From assembly GCA_025677835.1 (NCBI GenBank), contig JAIXMR010000067.1:1-64000 (forward strand): 64,000 bases of DNA, given 5' to 3'. The position numbers and the translations under genes were made by a program. The stretch's first letter is position 1. Every line of letters begins with the position of its first letter. The notes beneath the pieces were generated by a model that saw only the letters and a list, made by a program, of their open reading frames with translations, was not told the DNA's origin and made no database searches. This DNA comes from Sporodiniella umbellata. Lineage: Eukaryota > Mucoromycota > Mucoromycetes > Mucorales > Rhizopodaceae. Shown piece by piece: positions 50,360 to 61,200 of this stretch.

Positions 50360-51474
50360 TTATTCGAATGTATCGATTGAAAAATTAATTATCTGAGGTA
50401 AGTAGGCATATGAACTTAATTCAAGAATATGTATTTGATTTGGAAAGTCAATTCCATCGTATCCGCCAAACAAAAACAGTCTACTATCATAGAAAACTGT
50501 TGTATGATAACCTCTAGGAGAGGGCGCTTTTCCGTGAACACTTTTTGTTTCCCAGCTCATGTTCACCAAATTAAGCACACGTAGATCGTTACAGTATGCG
50601 TTTCCATCATGACCTCCAATAACAAATAAAAAAGAACCAATACGGGTCGCTGTATGTGAAAGTCTTGGAAATTGGTTATCTATCGGCATCGTATACCATC
50701 TTTGGCTTTTTAAGTCCATCACATAGATATCTGCAAAGCATTCTTTTCCGTCGCTTCCTCCAAAAATAACCCACTTGTCGTGCACAAGTGTACCAGAGTG
50801 ATATCCCCGACTTGCAGGCTTTTTACCACTGGTAATCAGTTCACTCCATTCTAAAGTTTGTAAATCCAGTTGATGTATATCGTTTAGCGCACTTGATCCA
50901 TCTCCACCTCCAAAAAGACAAAGTTTTTTATTCCAAAGCGTTGCGACCTGCGCTCTTCTTTCTGCTGGCTTAGTTTTTTTTGTATCCAAACAGGTCCAAG
51001 TGAATGATTTTGTATCCAACTTGTATACGTGATTGTAATATTTTTGTCCGTCCCCACCTCCTACCAAGTATATTTCTCCAGTAAGATTATCTGGTACAAA
51101 ACAGTGTGCTCTACAAGGAGGAGGAGGGGTACCGTATACTTTAGGTGTACTCCAATAAAATATATCTATAACATTATAGTTATGAGTGCAAAAAATAAGC
51201 AAACAAAAAAACACTTATTTGTACCTAAATCAAGTACATACAGCGTATCGGAGCATCCTGTATTACTTGTACCACCATATACATACATTTTCCCATCATA
51301 CACTGCACTATCATGGGCCCGTATTTTAGGAGGCTCCAGGCCAAGAGTATCAACAGAATACCAGTACATGGCAGGAACAGGTGCGGTGTTTGTATGTTTT
51401 TTAGGCTCTTCTGATTTTATCTTTCTTGTAGCATAAATGGAGGGCGTAGATGAATTCTTTTCTATTGTAGACAT
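50360..51474 (-). CDS. Kelch-repeat protein
   Basis: Two exons, 51225-51474 and 50360-51165, give 351 residues. Six kelch blades are visible from the Gly-Gly doublets MYVYGGTS, IYLVGGGDG, LCLFGGGDG, WVIFGGSDG, LFVIGGHDG and LFLFGGYDG, each followed by a D-x-x-x-L-D/W strand pattern. The blades form a beta-propeller for protein binding. N-terminal 30 residues are S/T/K-rich. No BTB, F-box or other domain is attached, so the partner is unknown; similar stand-alone propellers occur in fungal polarity proteins and in LCMT/RabGEF-type adaptors. Confidence 0.9.
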
Positions 51475-51520
51475 TAGTTGACACTTGAATAGTATATACT
51501 TTTTTTTTTTTTAAAAGCGT

Positions 51521-52218
51521 TCATGTTAATACTTTATTACTTATTGGGAAGTTAGAAGACATGTTTGAATTACTGAATTCAACAAGCGCACCATTGGATA
51601 CAGGGGTGGTAAACATTGTATTATGCTGAAGTGGGGAAGAAGCCCTTGAGACCGGAGGTGAATCTACTTGACTAAAATTTTAATTTTCTACACTTTTTTC
51701 CACTATATATACCTTGTCCCTTTTCCATAGCCAGAGGACAACGATCGTCTCATCCTAGAAAATAGTTTTTTGTGCTTCTTTCCAAATATTTCCAGCCCTG
51801 TTGCATTATCTGGTGTTTCTTCTTGATAAAGGGGCATGTAGAAGCAAAAGAATAATAACAAAAAAAAAAAAAAAAGAACTCAAAAGGAGAAATAAAAGTT
51901 TAGAATCTTAAAGCAAGAAAATTTTAATTGGCTAAATAAGAAATTATTATGACCATAAAAAAACTAAAGTGATACAAAAGATCTTACTGTCAGTTGTTGA
52001 TGTATATTTCTCAGGAACAGTTGAGTCTTGTCGCTTTGACAAAATTGGTTATTTGTAACCAAAAAATATGTGTCATTTTCTTTTTGAAAAAAGCAATAGT
52101 ACCAACCCAGAAAGGATGGCTCCTTTATGTCTAAAAACTTTGTCCTTTTGAAATAGGAATTGTCACAAGTAAAATCAAATCGACTTAAAAAATGGCTTGT
52201 ATTTTTGACTTCAAACAT
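51521..52218 (-). CDS. Hypothetical protein, exon joining uncertain
   Basis: A first block, 51988-52218, reads 77 codons from an ATG (MFEVKNTSHFL, then FLGWYYCFFQKEND and LVTNNQFCQSDK), ending at a good GTAAG donor. A second block from the ATG at 51837 to 51713, spliced to 51521-51671, gives MPLYQEETPDN, a basic KKHKKLFSRMRRS and an S/N-rich tail of 91 residues in all. No acceptor joins the two in frame: the AAG sites before the second block give a stop. So this may be one gene with an unseen splice or a sequence error, or two genes. No family was recognised. Confidence 0.4.
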
Positions 52219-52261
52219 TTAGAATGGAGTTTTATTAGCATTGAATCATTTGCCGTTTAGA

Positions 52262-52594
52262 ATGGCTGGTAAAATCGTATATAATTTCAGTAGGTACGGT
52301 ATTACATGTTTTAGCAACTCTTTACGGTATATTCTCCTCGATCATCAACTTGTGGCGCAAAACTGCTCAATTTATTTTTGAATCTTGCGAGCAAAAAGGC
52401 AAGTACACATCATTAGAGTATGTGGTACCGATAATGAGGAGAGCGAGTTTTTTTCAATCTCTATTTGGTAAGTATTCGTATGGCAATAATTTTTTGTATA
52501 CAGATATTATAATCAACGTTTCTTCTAATAAGATTTTCTTAAATTCATATACAATTTAGGTACTTTCAAGCTGGCAGCTGCTACATACGGGTAG
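52262..52594 (+). CDS. Small 64-residue protein with a 7-nt first coding exon
   Basis: Exons 52262-52268, 52315-52467 and 52560-52594. The first coding exon is only ATGGCTG; the 46-nt intron ends TTTTAG and the product reads MAATLYGIFSSIINLWRKTA, then a helical, basic region (MRRASFFQSLFG) and ends KLAAATYG. A short hydrophobic segment near the start may be a membrane anchor. Reading the ATG without splicing gives a different, unlikely peptide. Unknown function; small subunit of a mitochondrial or ER complex is possible but not shown. Its start is 43 bases from that of the divergent gene at 52218. Confidence 0.6.
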
Positions 52595-53409
52595 TTGTTT
52601 CTTTTATTTTTTTTTAGTTATGATTAGTTACGTGACTAGTTAGATGGCATTAACTTGTGAAGCTACTATACAATTTCTTATACGAAGCTTTCTAGCTTTT
52701 TTTTTTACTACAGTAAATAATTATTATCTTTATAAATGCGAACTGCTCTCAAACATAATAAAACTAACCGTACAGAAGAATCAGGTAAGCAGAAATCAAA
52801 AAGCAATAAGCCTTTTTTGTTGTATATTATCGAAGACTGAAAAAAAACCCCCATTGCTCAAAACGCAATGCACTAACTCTACTTTTGTTCTTCCTACTAT
52901 CAATAAGATTGTAGGAATATGTTTATTCTTTGTAACTTGTAATGGCGGCTGTTCCATCGCTTTAGAAATATCATGTATTACGTAATAACCGTGCTTACTT
53001 ATATTTCTAAAGAGTTGCAGCAATTGCACATTAGTCTCATCGTTATTCAATCTTCGGCGAAAACATCAATTGAGAGTTAGCTGTGTTGTTGAGGTGTTAG
53101 AAGTAATTCATAAAATAAACCGAGTATATTATGGATTGATGTTTATATATGAAGCAGAGTAGGTACTATAATACCAAGCTGCTCTCAAAACTGATACAAA
53201 CTCTCAATATATACTTGTTGAGCTCGATATCGCTACATGTCAACTCATTCTTTTTATGGTCGGCCTACTTTTGGCTACACAAGAAAGCCAACTGTCACAA
53301 AAGTCCGAATAGTCTATTTTTGAGTACCCCTCAAGTTATGACATTTCTCTTACTTCAAGGACAAAGTTTCTAGACATACGAAGAAAAATATTTTTGACTT
53401 GATGGGATT

Positions 53410-53450
<41 letters not shown>

Positions 53451-54772
53451 GCGGCATTTATTTTTGGATTGCACACGAAAAGCAAAAAAAAAGTATATGC
53501 GCATGTTCATAGGATTTTCAAATGTTTTTGACTAAAATTTTAAACACGAATTACCAAAGTATGAACAGTACTAGAGCTTTGTAGTTTCTAGTTTATACGA
53601 ATCTTGATAATTGACAAAAAAAATGTTTCTTTATAGCTTTTAGGTAGATTCGCTTTTCTCCTAGAAAATAAAAAGAGAAAAACACGAAATTCGCGAATGA
53701 GGACAATTTTCAGTGTTATGCAGGATCTTAATTGTTTGTTGGATTACATAAATGAATATATATTTAGGTTTTTTTTTAATATAATGCTTTGCAACTAAAC
53801 TAAACGCCAAACTGAATAGTATAAATCATACGGGGAAAAGAAGCTTGTTTTTATTAAAATTAACAAATAAACTGATGTTAGAGAGTTGTCATAATTGCTA
53901 TGGTAGCTATACTTATACGATAAACCGATCACTTTGAGACAATTTGGGGTAGCCAGACATGACTACTAACACTGTTTTTTGTATCTTTTTATATCAGGTA
54001 ATCAGCAAAAAAAAAAAAGTCGAAAGCAAACCATCGCCAAATTCGATTGAGTAATAATAAATCTAATAGGAACAGAGGTAAGTGTACATACAAATATCCC
54101 TATATAAATATATAGTAAAGTAAACAGGAACTATAAACTCTTAGGATCTTAAATAGTTAATTGATATAGATAATGGTCTTAGTAAGTTTCTTCTTCTTGA
54201 ACAAACATAGCTATGCGCGAGTTATATAAGTTGGCAAAATCTAAGGCTATATTGTAAGACTTTGAAAGGCATGGGAGTAGTATTAGCTATGAAAGTTCTC
54301 CGTAGGCTTGGAGAATACCCTTAACTTCGACGTAACTAATTGATGGAAAGAATTGACTTACTTTTTCTATCGATAACGTTTGCCTCGATATCATTCTTGT
54401 TTGATATTTACAAAAAAAAAAAATACTTATACTAACGCTATTTTTATATGGTAGGTGATGATTAATGATAAAGAAGAACGGAACAACTTGTAGTAAAAAA
54501 TACTTGTTGTTTTAACTCAAATTTGACGTGGATAAATAGAAAATAATATAAACAACGAAAATGAAGACTATATATTTCTATATATGATATTATTCACTTT
54601 AGCGTTTACTCCGACATCAATAGCATGGTCTCTAAAACTATAAAACACCTAATTAACCCCATTGTCTTTTAACGAACAACAGAAAAAGCATACGAAAAAA
54701 AAAGCAGTATGTCGTTATTCCAACAACCATCTGCAGTACAGACCAAGTCTTCAATCATATTTATTGAATTTC

Positions 54773-54826
<54 letters not shown>

Positions 54827-55805
54827 GCCCTATTCTATTCAATAGAATTTTTTTTTTGATAATTGATATACAAAAAGAATCACTAATATATGAAAAATCG
54901 AGCTCATAACAAAAATTGTTTAATAGTGACTGATCCAACATACAAGTATCATTGTATTTGACCCAAAACTAAATATTACATCTATAGTTTACCAAAAAAG
55001 AAAAAAAAAACGCCAGTTTCGGTTCCTAGGAATGAATGGAAGGCTTATAGCTTGATAAACGAGATCGACGCGATGAAATGTCTAGAATCAGTTCATAATT
55101 TTCTGAAAAGTGTACGGACACCAAAATCTCTTGACGCAAACATTTTTCAAGATCAGCTCAAAATCATATTCAAAAAACAGTAACCTAAAGTAACAAACAT
55201 CTAAACTGTACTCGTGTTGAACTTTCCAAGTACAGTCCATAAGCTTTAAATATGATGTGAAGCTTTAAAGTGTTTGCGAAAAAGCCATTGTATACAATGA
55301 ATTATACTTTTTTTGAAGTCTAAAACAATGAGCAATTACTTCGCTATAGACATAGTAGAAATACTTTAAGCGCTATTGTTAGGTGATAGGTCTCTTAAGG
55401 AAAATCATTATATGGGCTCTTTTATTCGATAAAAATATACCTTAATCTTGTTAAAACCAAAAAATCTATTTTTTTATTTCATGACTCATTGAATAGACCC
55501 GTTCCCCTTAATTAAATTCTTATCTATAATTATTCATTGTTTGTACTGTAAATCCCGAGTGAATAAAATGCAAGAAAATATAAAAGAAAAGCTAAAAATA
55601 GGGGAAAGACAAAGCTAGGATCAACCGCATCCTACTAATAATTGACATATCGTGTTATTAAGTGCATACATTCTACCAACTAAATTCAATTGGACGATTT
55701 TGAATGAATGATCCAAATAATGCACCCTTGTTTTATCTATTCATGTTTCAACAAAGTAAGTTTACATTAAACGACTTTTCATTTCTGTAAAATTACAAAT
55801 TACAA
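52595..55805. other. AT-rich region without a supported gene
   Basis: About 3.2 kb. The only protein-like stretch is a minus-strand frame at 52796-53050 (84 codons; HGYYVIHDISKAMEQPP, IPTILLIVGRTKVEL), with an overlapping plus-strand open frame at 52644-52985. Neither matches a family I know. The rest is AT-rich and stop-dense, with T28/A11 at 53412-53450 and an A51 run at 54774-54824, the longest in the window. Confidence 0.5.
54774..54824. repeat. A51 homopolymer
   Basis: Fifty-one consecutive A bases, the longest uninterrupted homopolymer I see. Length may be inexact in the assembly. Confidence 0.9.
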
Positions 55806-56690
55806 ATGACCTATCTAAGCAAAACGCGATATAAAATAAAAAATACAACCAATAGAAAGTATCACTACAGACAAAGTACTAGAAATCATGCTTTGCTAAG
55901 TAAAAAGCACAAAAAAACGATTAAGAAAAACAAGCTACGCACAACTCGCTACGATCGAATCAAGCCTTCATTTAATAGCCAGTTCTTTACACCGACACCA
56001 AAAGTTTTCTCCAGTATTTCTACTACTTTGTCATACACAACAAAAAGCAGCTTCAGAGACGATGGCAAGAACAATTTAGGCATTTTGTCGTCTTCAGATA
56101 AAGTTCCCATAGCTGCTGCATCTAAACTCAATATAAATGGAAACCAGAGTAGTATTGTGCCGAGCGCAGCACCTCCAGCAAAATCCACACAGGTTGCCGT
56201 TCTAGTTTTGGGGCTTTTTGGTGGTGTTGTTTTGATGGTTGCGGCAATGTTTTTAGTCACTCGAAAAAAACGCAGTAGAAGCGACGTTGAACATCTCTCA
56301 GATACTGCAAAGAGAATATCAAATCGTATCCCTGGCCTCATTGTTGCCCCAAAAATGATATATACAAAAGCCAGCAATCAATATGAGTATAAACACCAAA
56401 GCCATACATTTTCCGAAACCGAGAAATTAAAAACCGGTGCTGCAATGATTGAATCTTTGAGTACAACCAGCACATTTATAAACTGTACAGGGCTAGGGCA
56501 GCATTTATCGAAAAAAGGAAGCCATGTTTTTGAAGACGACTCGCAAAGAAGCTCATGGCAAACATTTATAACTTGTAAGACGACAAAAACAGAGGATCCC
56601 AAAGAGGAAGCAAAGGAAACAGATGTAGAGGCCCAAAAAAGATCTATTTACAAGGCGCAGTTGGCTAACCCTCTAGTGACTTACTCATGA
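55806..56690 (+). CDS. Single-pass membrane protein, unknown
   Basis: Single exon, 294 residues. The N-terminal about 60 residues are extremely basic (KKHKKTIKKNK and RKYHYRQSTRN). A single membrane helix lies at about 131-151 (VAVLVLGLFGGVVLMVAAMF), followed by TRKKRSRS, which acts as a stop-transfer and places the C-terminus in the cytosol. The tail is S/T/K-rich. No classical signal peptide is seen at this start, so an upstream exon may be missing, or the protein is a signal-anchor type. The segment before the helix (SSIVPSAAPPAKS) resembles the stalk of fungal wall-sensor-like or mid2-like proteins, but the basic N-terminus does not fit. The stop codon abuts that of cyclin L. Confidence 0.6.
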   Translation: MTYLSKTRYKIKNTTNRKYHYRQSTRNHALLSKKHKKTIKKNKLRTTRYDRIKPSFNSQFFTPTPKVFSSISTTLSYTTKSSFRDDGKNNLGILSSSDKVPIAAASKLNINGNQSSIVPSAAPPAKSTQVAVLVLGLFGGVVLMVAAMFLVTRKKRSRSDVEHLSDTAKRISNRIPGLIVAPKMIYTKASNQYEYKHQSHTFSETEKLKTGAAMIESLSTTSTFINCTGLGQHLSKKGSHVFEDDSQRSSWQTFITCKTTKTEDPKEEAKETDVEAQKRSIYKAQLANPLVTYS

Positions 56691-57729
56691 TAGCCTTTTT
56701 TCTTTATTTGACCACTTTTCGACCTCTTCTTTATAAATAGGCAGACAAGATCTGTCTAGTTTCCTATAATAAAGTCGCTTAATGTGCCCCGCTGCATGTT
56801 TGAAGTTGATGTGATCAGCGTCAAATAGTAGCCACCATTCGTTTCCAATTACACATGGTAGTTTTACTTGTTCATCTCTACAGGCTAACCAAATGCTTGC
56901 ACAAGCAATTGTAGGTGGCTCGTGTGTTGCATAGATATTGGTTCTTAAGCTTTTTAAAGAAAACTTGAGTAAAAATCGTCCAAGAGTATTTTTCTTCTGG
57001 TTTACATACCCATCATTCAAATAGTTCCAAGCTCTCTTTGTTACTTTTTCATCATCTTCAAGCCCCAATATTCTTAAATAGTTGATCATTAAATTGTAAG
57101 GTAGCTGTACATGGACATGAAATCCAAGCTTTCTTAATATCTGCATCTCAGCTGTGGTAACCATGTTCTTTAAATTGTATCCCTTCTATCAAAGTAATCA
57201 CTGTAAATACTTTGTTTTTTATTGTATTTATTCCTTACTTGTGAAAACGCGTCTAAGGGTATTTCTGTTGGTTCGTTTCTAGCTCGACGTATCAGTAGAT
57301 CGTATACCGTAATGAGATGTGTCATTCTTATAATGCATTCTTCCAGTTTTGAAGAAAGGAACAGAGCACCCATACCAATTTCCTTTTTAAATGTTTAGCT
57401 CATTGTTGTTGAAAAAAGAAATAATGATCGGATCAGCTTTAACATACCATAATGCCATAATCTTTTAAACTAGCCATGTAAAAGAATCTTTGGAACAGCA
57501 CTTGAGCAGTTGCCATTGCCACTTGTGGTCTAAGGAATTACAACTCATGAGTTATGCAGCAGGCAACACAAAAAATACATTCATACAATTTTAGCAAGAT
57601 CCCAGCACTTTGAATGAGCTCTGCGCCGAAATTTCTGAGGTCCTCTTCCAAATCCTCGGATATTCCACTCTTTCTAGAGATGGTAGTTTCGAGTTGCTCT
57701 AAAGAAGCCAAAGGATTGTGCAGTGACAT
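56685..57729 (-). CDS. Cyclin L
   Basis: Five exons, 57587-57729, 57448-57529, 57239-57382, 57010-57167 and 56685-56949, give 263 residues. Cyclin-box pattern: GAELIQSAGILLKLPQVAMA, then AQVLFQRFFY, MGALFLSSKLEE, LRKLGFHVHVQLPYN, KRAWNYLNDGLRTNI and PPTIACASIWLACRDEQ. This matches cyclin L (human CCNL1/2), the partner of CDK11-type kinases in splicing and transcription. The RS-rich tail of animal cyclin L is absent; the protein ends soon after the second cyclin fold. The fourth intron (60 nt) is a multiple of three without a stop, so a naive frame adds 20 false residues after NDG. The last codon overlaps the convergent gene end. Confidence 0.93.
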
Positions 57730-58206
57730 TTTTTTTAAAGAAAAGAAGTACAGGTACTATTTGATTGATATGTTTTTTTTTTTTTTTTTTTTTTTTTCGT
57801 ACAGCGATCGTTTTTTTAGACAGTCTATAGACAATAGTACTAAAGAGAAGTCAATTATATGTTATTTAAACAGCAAGACAAGAGGGGTATATTGTTTTTC
57901 AACTTATAGAAGTTTTGGATATTAGTAGAAATTTAGCTTCAGGTATTATGTCTCTTGTTCGTATTTTTATTCATTTTTATATACTCATCTTTATTAATGA
58001 AATCCTTAAATAAGAGCGAAAAGAAATCACATTCATTAAATTGACATCAATTCTTTCAAAACGCTTTGGACTGATTTGATCAATTATTGAAAATAACAAG
58101 TGTTGTTTTACGTATTTGTAATTTACAGGGTTTGAAAAAAATCGAAGTTGCATTCCTTTTGATTTATTAAAGGATAAAAAAATAGCGATTTCCAATTACA
58201 TGTTTT
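57730..58206. other. Short intergenic region between cyclin L and FANCD2
   Basis: Promoter of cyclin L with a T run (about 57774-57797) and 3' side of FANCD2. No coding signal was seen. Confidence 0.55.
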
Positions 58207-61200
58207 TTAACCAGTTAAATCAAAAGCCTTTTTATGAGAAATGGGCTTTGGACGGCCAATTCCTAATCTCTTCTTTTTGGCTTCTGGTTCATTCTTTACT
58301 TTCACAGATGGATGAGATAGAGTGCTACGCTCCTCTTCACTCTCTTCGTCAACACTATTTGAGTTGAGGTCAAATTCAAGTATTTCATCCCCTTCAGCAT
58401 CTGCTTCCATATTTTCTTCTGAAGAGTCCTGTCTGACAATCTCCTCTTCACTCCTACTTGCTTCGTCTTCTGAAGAGCTAGGGACTTGACTACTTGTACG
58501 ATGGTCTATATTGACATCGGACTTCTGTTTTTTTCTTGATTCTGTAACTCGTGGTGTTTTCTTACGCTTGGCGGGCGATCTGTTTGGATTTTCATTACGA
58601 CGTGTACTTTTATCGGTAGTAGGACTATCTTCAGCTTCCTCATGATCAGATAAAGCTATTTCATCAACTGCTGACTCATTTTCGTCGTCGTCTTCTTCTC
58701 TGGGAATCTAGTTTCATTAAAATAAGTATACAGACTGTCTATTTCTATTTTTGTTTGTGTACCTGAGAAGAAATTTCTGCACCACTAATGTCTCGATGCT
58801 TTAAAGCACCTAAGTTTCAAAAGCGAAATTGTAAATAAATAACTTTTTTCTATTTAGTAGTTATTGTCTTTAGTTATCCTACCCATAAAAAAGGCTGATG
58901 AAGGAATTCCATTCCTGGTCACTAGCATTTTTACTTGATAAATTACATTTTCCAAAGATTTCTTTAACGGAGGTACATATGCTGACAGTGAGATATCCTT
59001 AAGCACCTTAACATGTGAGCAAATAATCTAATGGTACAATGAGACGTATTTTAATGCACGAAAAAAGACCTAAGCTTTTTTTAGTACCTGTAAGACACGT
59101 GTACTGGCCTGTAGGTCTTTGAGGATGACCAGTATATTAGTCCTATACGTCTTAAATATTTGCGAGAAATATGGTATCGAGTGTTTTGTAAACTGATCAA
59201 TAAAATTTTTTCCTGTTTTAAGCAAAACTGCAGTGAGTAACCGTTGTTCTTTGACTTTAACATAGTGTGTGATGCGCTCAAAAATCTTGACAGCACGACC
59301 GTTTTGTACCAAGGTAATTTCAGGCTCTCTATCAGTGTTTCTGAATAAATCAAATGATTTTACAATCTGGTTGATTATGGCCTGTATTTTTTTTTTTTAG
59401 CATGTTACTGTTTTTATCATTATTTTCTCTGTCTCTACCTGATAGTACTGCACAGAAGTGTCTTGCTTAAGCAAAGGGTGATCTTCAAGTATACCTTCGC
59501 TTTCAAATCTTGGTAATACATTGTTCACGAGTTCATGGAGCACTTGTAGTGGATCATCGCTCAATTCGACAGTCTGTTCAACTAAAAACTCTGTATCTTT
59601 CTAATAAACGAAAAATGTTAAAATATACTATTTCAACTTTTTGGCAAAGCAACCTTTATATCGCGCCAGTCGTACCACGGAGTTGAAACAATATGTGTTG
59701 CAACTACCAAAGCACCTTGCCTTAAACTAGTATGACTATTCGACAATTCAATTAAGCGTAAAAGCGTTTTGAATAGTATAACAGCAGTTGCAGATTGTGG
59801 CATACTTTCTCCATAATTAGAGAGGTATTGGAATGCATGTCGGTTTTGTGCTTCGGGCCTTGTTTTAGATTCCCCAGATATTCTCTCAGCTAACGATCCA
59901 ACAATCGACTAAAAAAAAGTTTCAGAAAAACAAAGTGGGAGACGCTTCTACCTCGAGTATGTCTTTGTTATCAGAACTAGATATGTGTGGCCAAGACAGC
60001 AGTTTATACAGAGCGTTTACGATGTACGAAATAGCACTTGTAATCTTTTCAGCTCCCTAAAAAAAATATCAGAGCTCAAATAAATACTAGAGAGACTTTT
60101 TACCTCGCATTTTCCGGGGTCGATGCTCTAATAAACATAAGGTGTTAATACTTGGGTTTCGTGTTGTATTGCTACCTTCTCCTGTAGTTCAGCATATAGG
60201 TCTTCTAAAACTCGCAGTATATAAGGTAAGGATGGTACAACCTTTATGTAAACAACAAAAAAAGTAGTCTCGACTTAGATATTATATGTAAATAGTATAC
60301 GAGCAGTAATATAAATTACCTGTCTCATAAAATTTCCAGAATCTGTTCTTGCTAACAGCGTGATGTTGCTAGGGGGTATTTTGTTTTCAGTTACCGTTTT
60401 CTTCTTTGCAAAAGGTAGCACGGGTAATGGAACGATTTTGATATCTAACTTTTTGTCAAGGTCGTCCAATATATAGTTAATCTCATCATGCTATTTTAAA
60501 CAGTTTTTGAGTTATAGTCGTTCTAGGCATTTGAAAATATGGTATTACAGTCATTTGAAGTTTGTTGCTATTGTGCTTGAATATTTCAAAAACTTGCAAC
60601 TAAAAGAAAAAGAATAAGTAAAAGAATACAGGATGGCTACACTTAATTAAAATTACATTAAAAGGTCTCATATAAGACCGTAGTTCGTTTACAGTTTTGA
60701 AGGTCATGCTAAGAAGCTTGTTTTCTTTTTTAGTGTTAGGTCTAATGGGGTTCTCTTGTTCTTCCGATCCATTTATTGAAATTTCAGTGCTAAGAATTTG
60801 GGAAGATTTGATGGTATCTTCTTTTAGCGCCATGGAAAGCGTATTGTGAAATTCCAGTGGTGCATATGTAGGTGTTTGTTTCAGATAGTCCCCTAGCCGG
60901 AGTTCCAACTCTAAAATATTCCGCAAGCGAAGTAACAAAGTTTGGGAAAGATCTTCATCTGCAGCATTAATGAAGGAGTTCAATACTTCTCTGAACCTAG
61001 ATTGATGTGCGCAAACAAAAGAATTTAGACAGAAAATTCGATAGTTTATAACAAAAACGCTACCAGTTGATTGTATAGAAAAGGATATCACAGGCGTCAT
61101 TGATTTCTTCGTTTGAAAGCTCACTTGGTGTCTGCTCGTCAAAAAGAAGAACACTACATCCCGAAAGAGCGTTTACACCTTCCAAGCTACCATGGTTTAG

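Noticed and set aside
52644..52985. 113-codon plus-strand frame
   Set aside because: Hydrophobic, irregular, overlaps a more protein-like minus frame; no domain or clean gene structure.
54662..54941. Frames rich in Lys or Phe around the A51 run
   Set aside because: They only read through the homopolymer.
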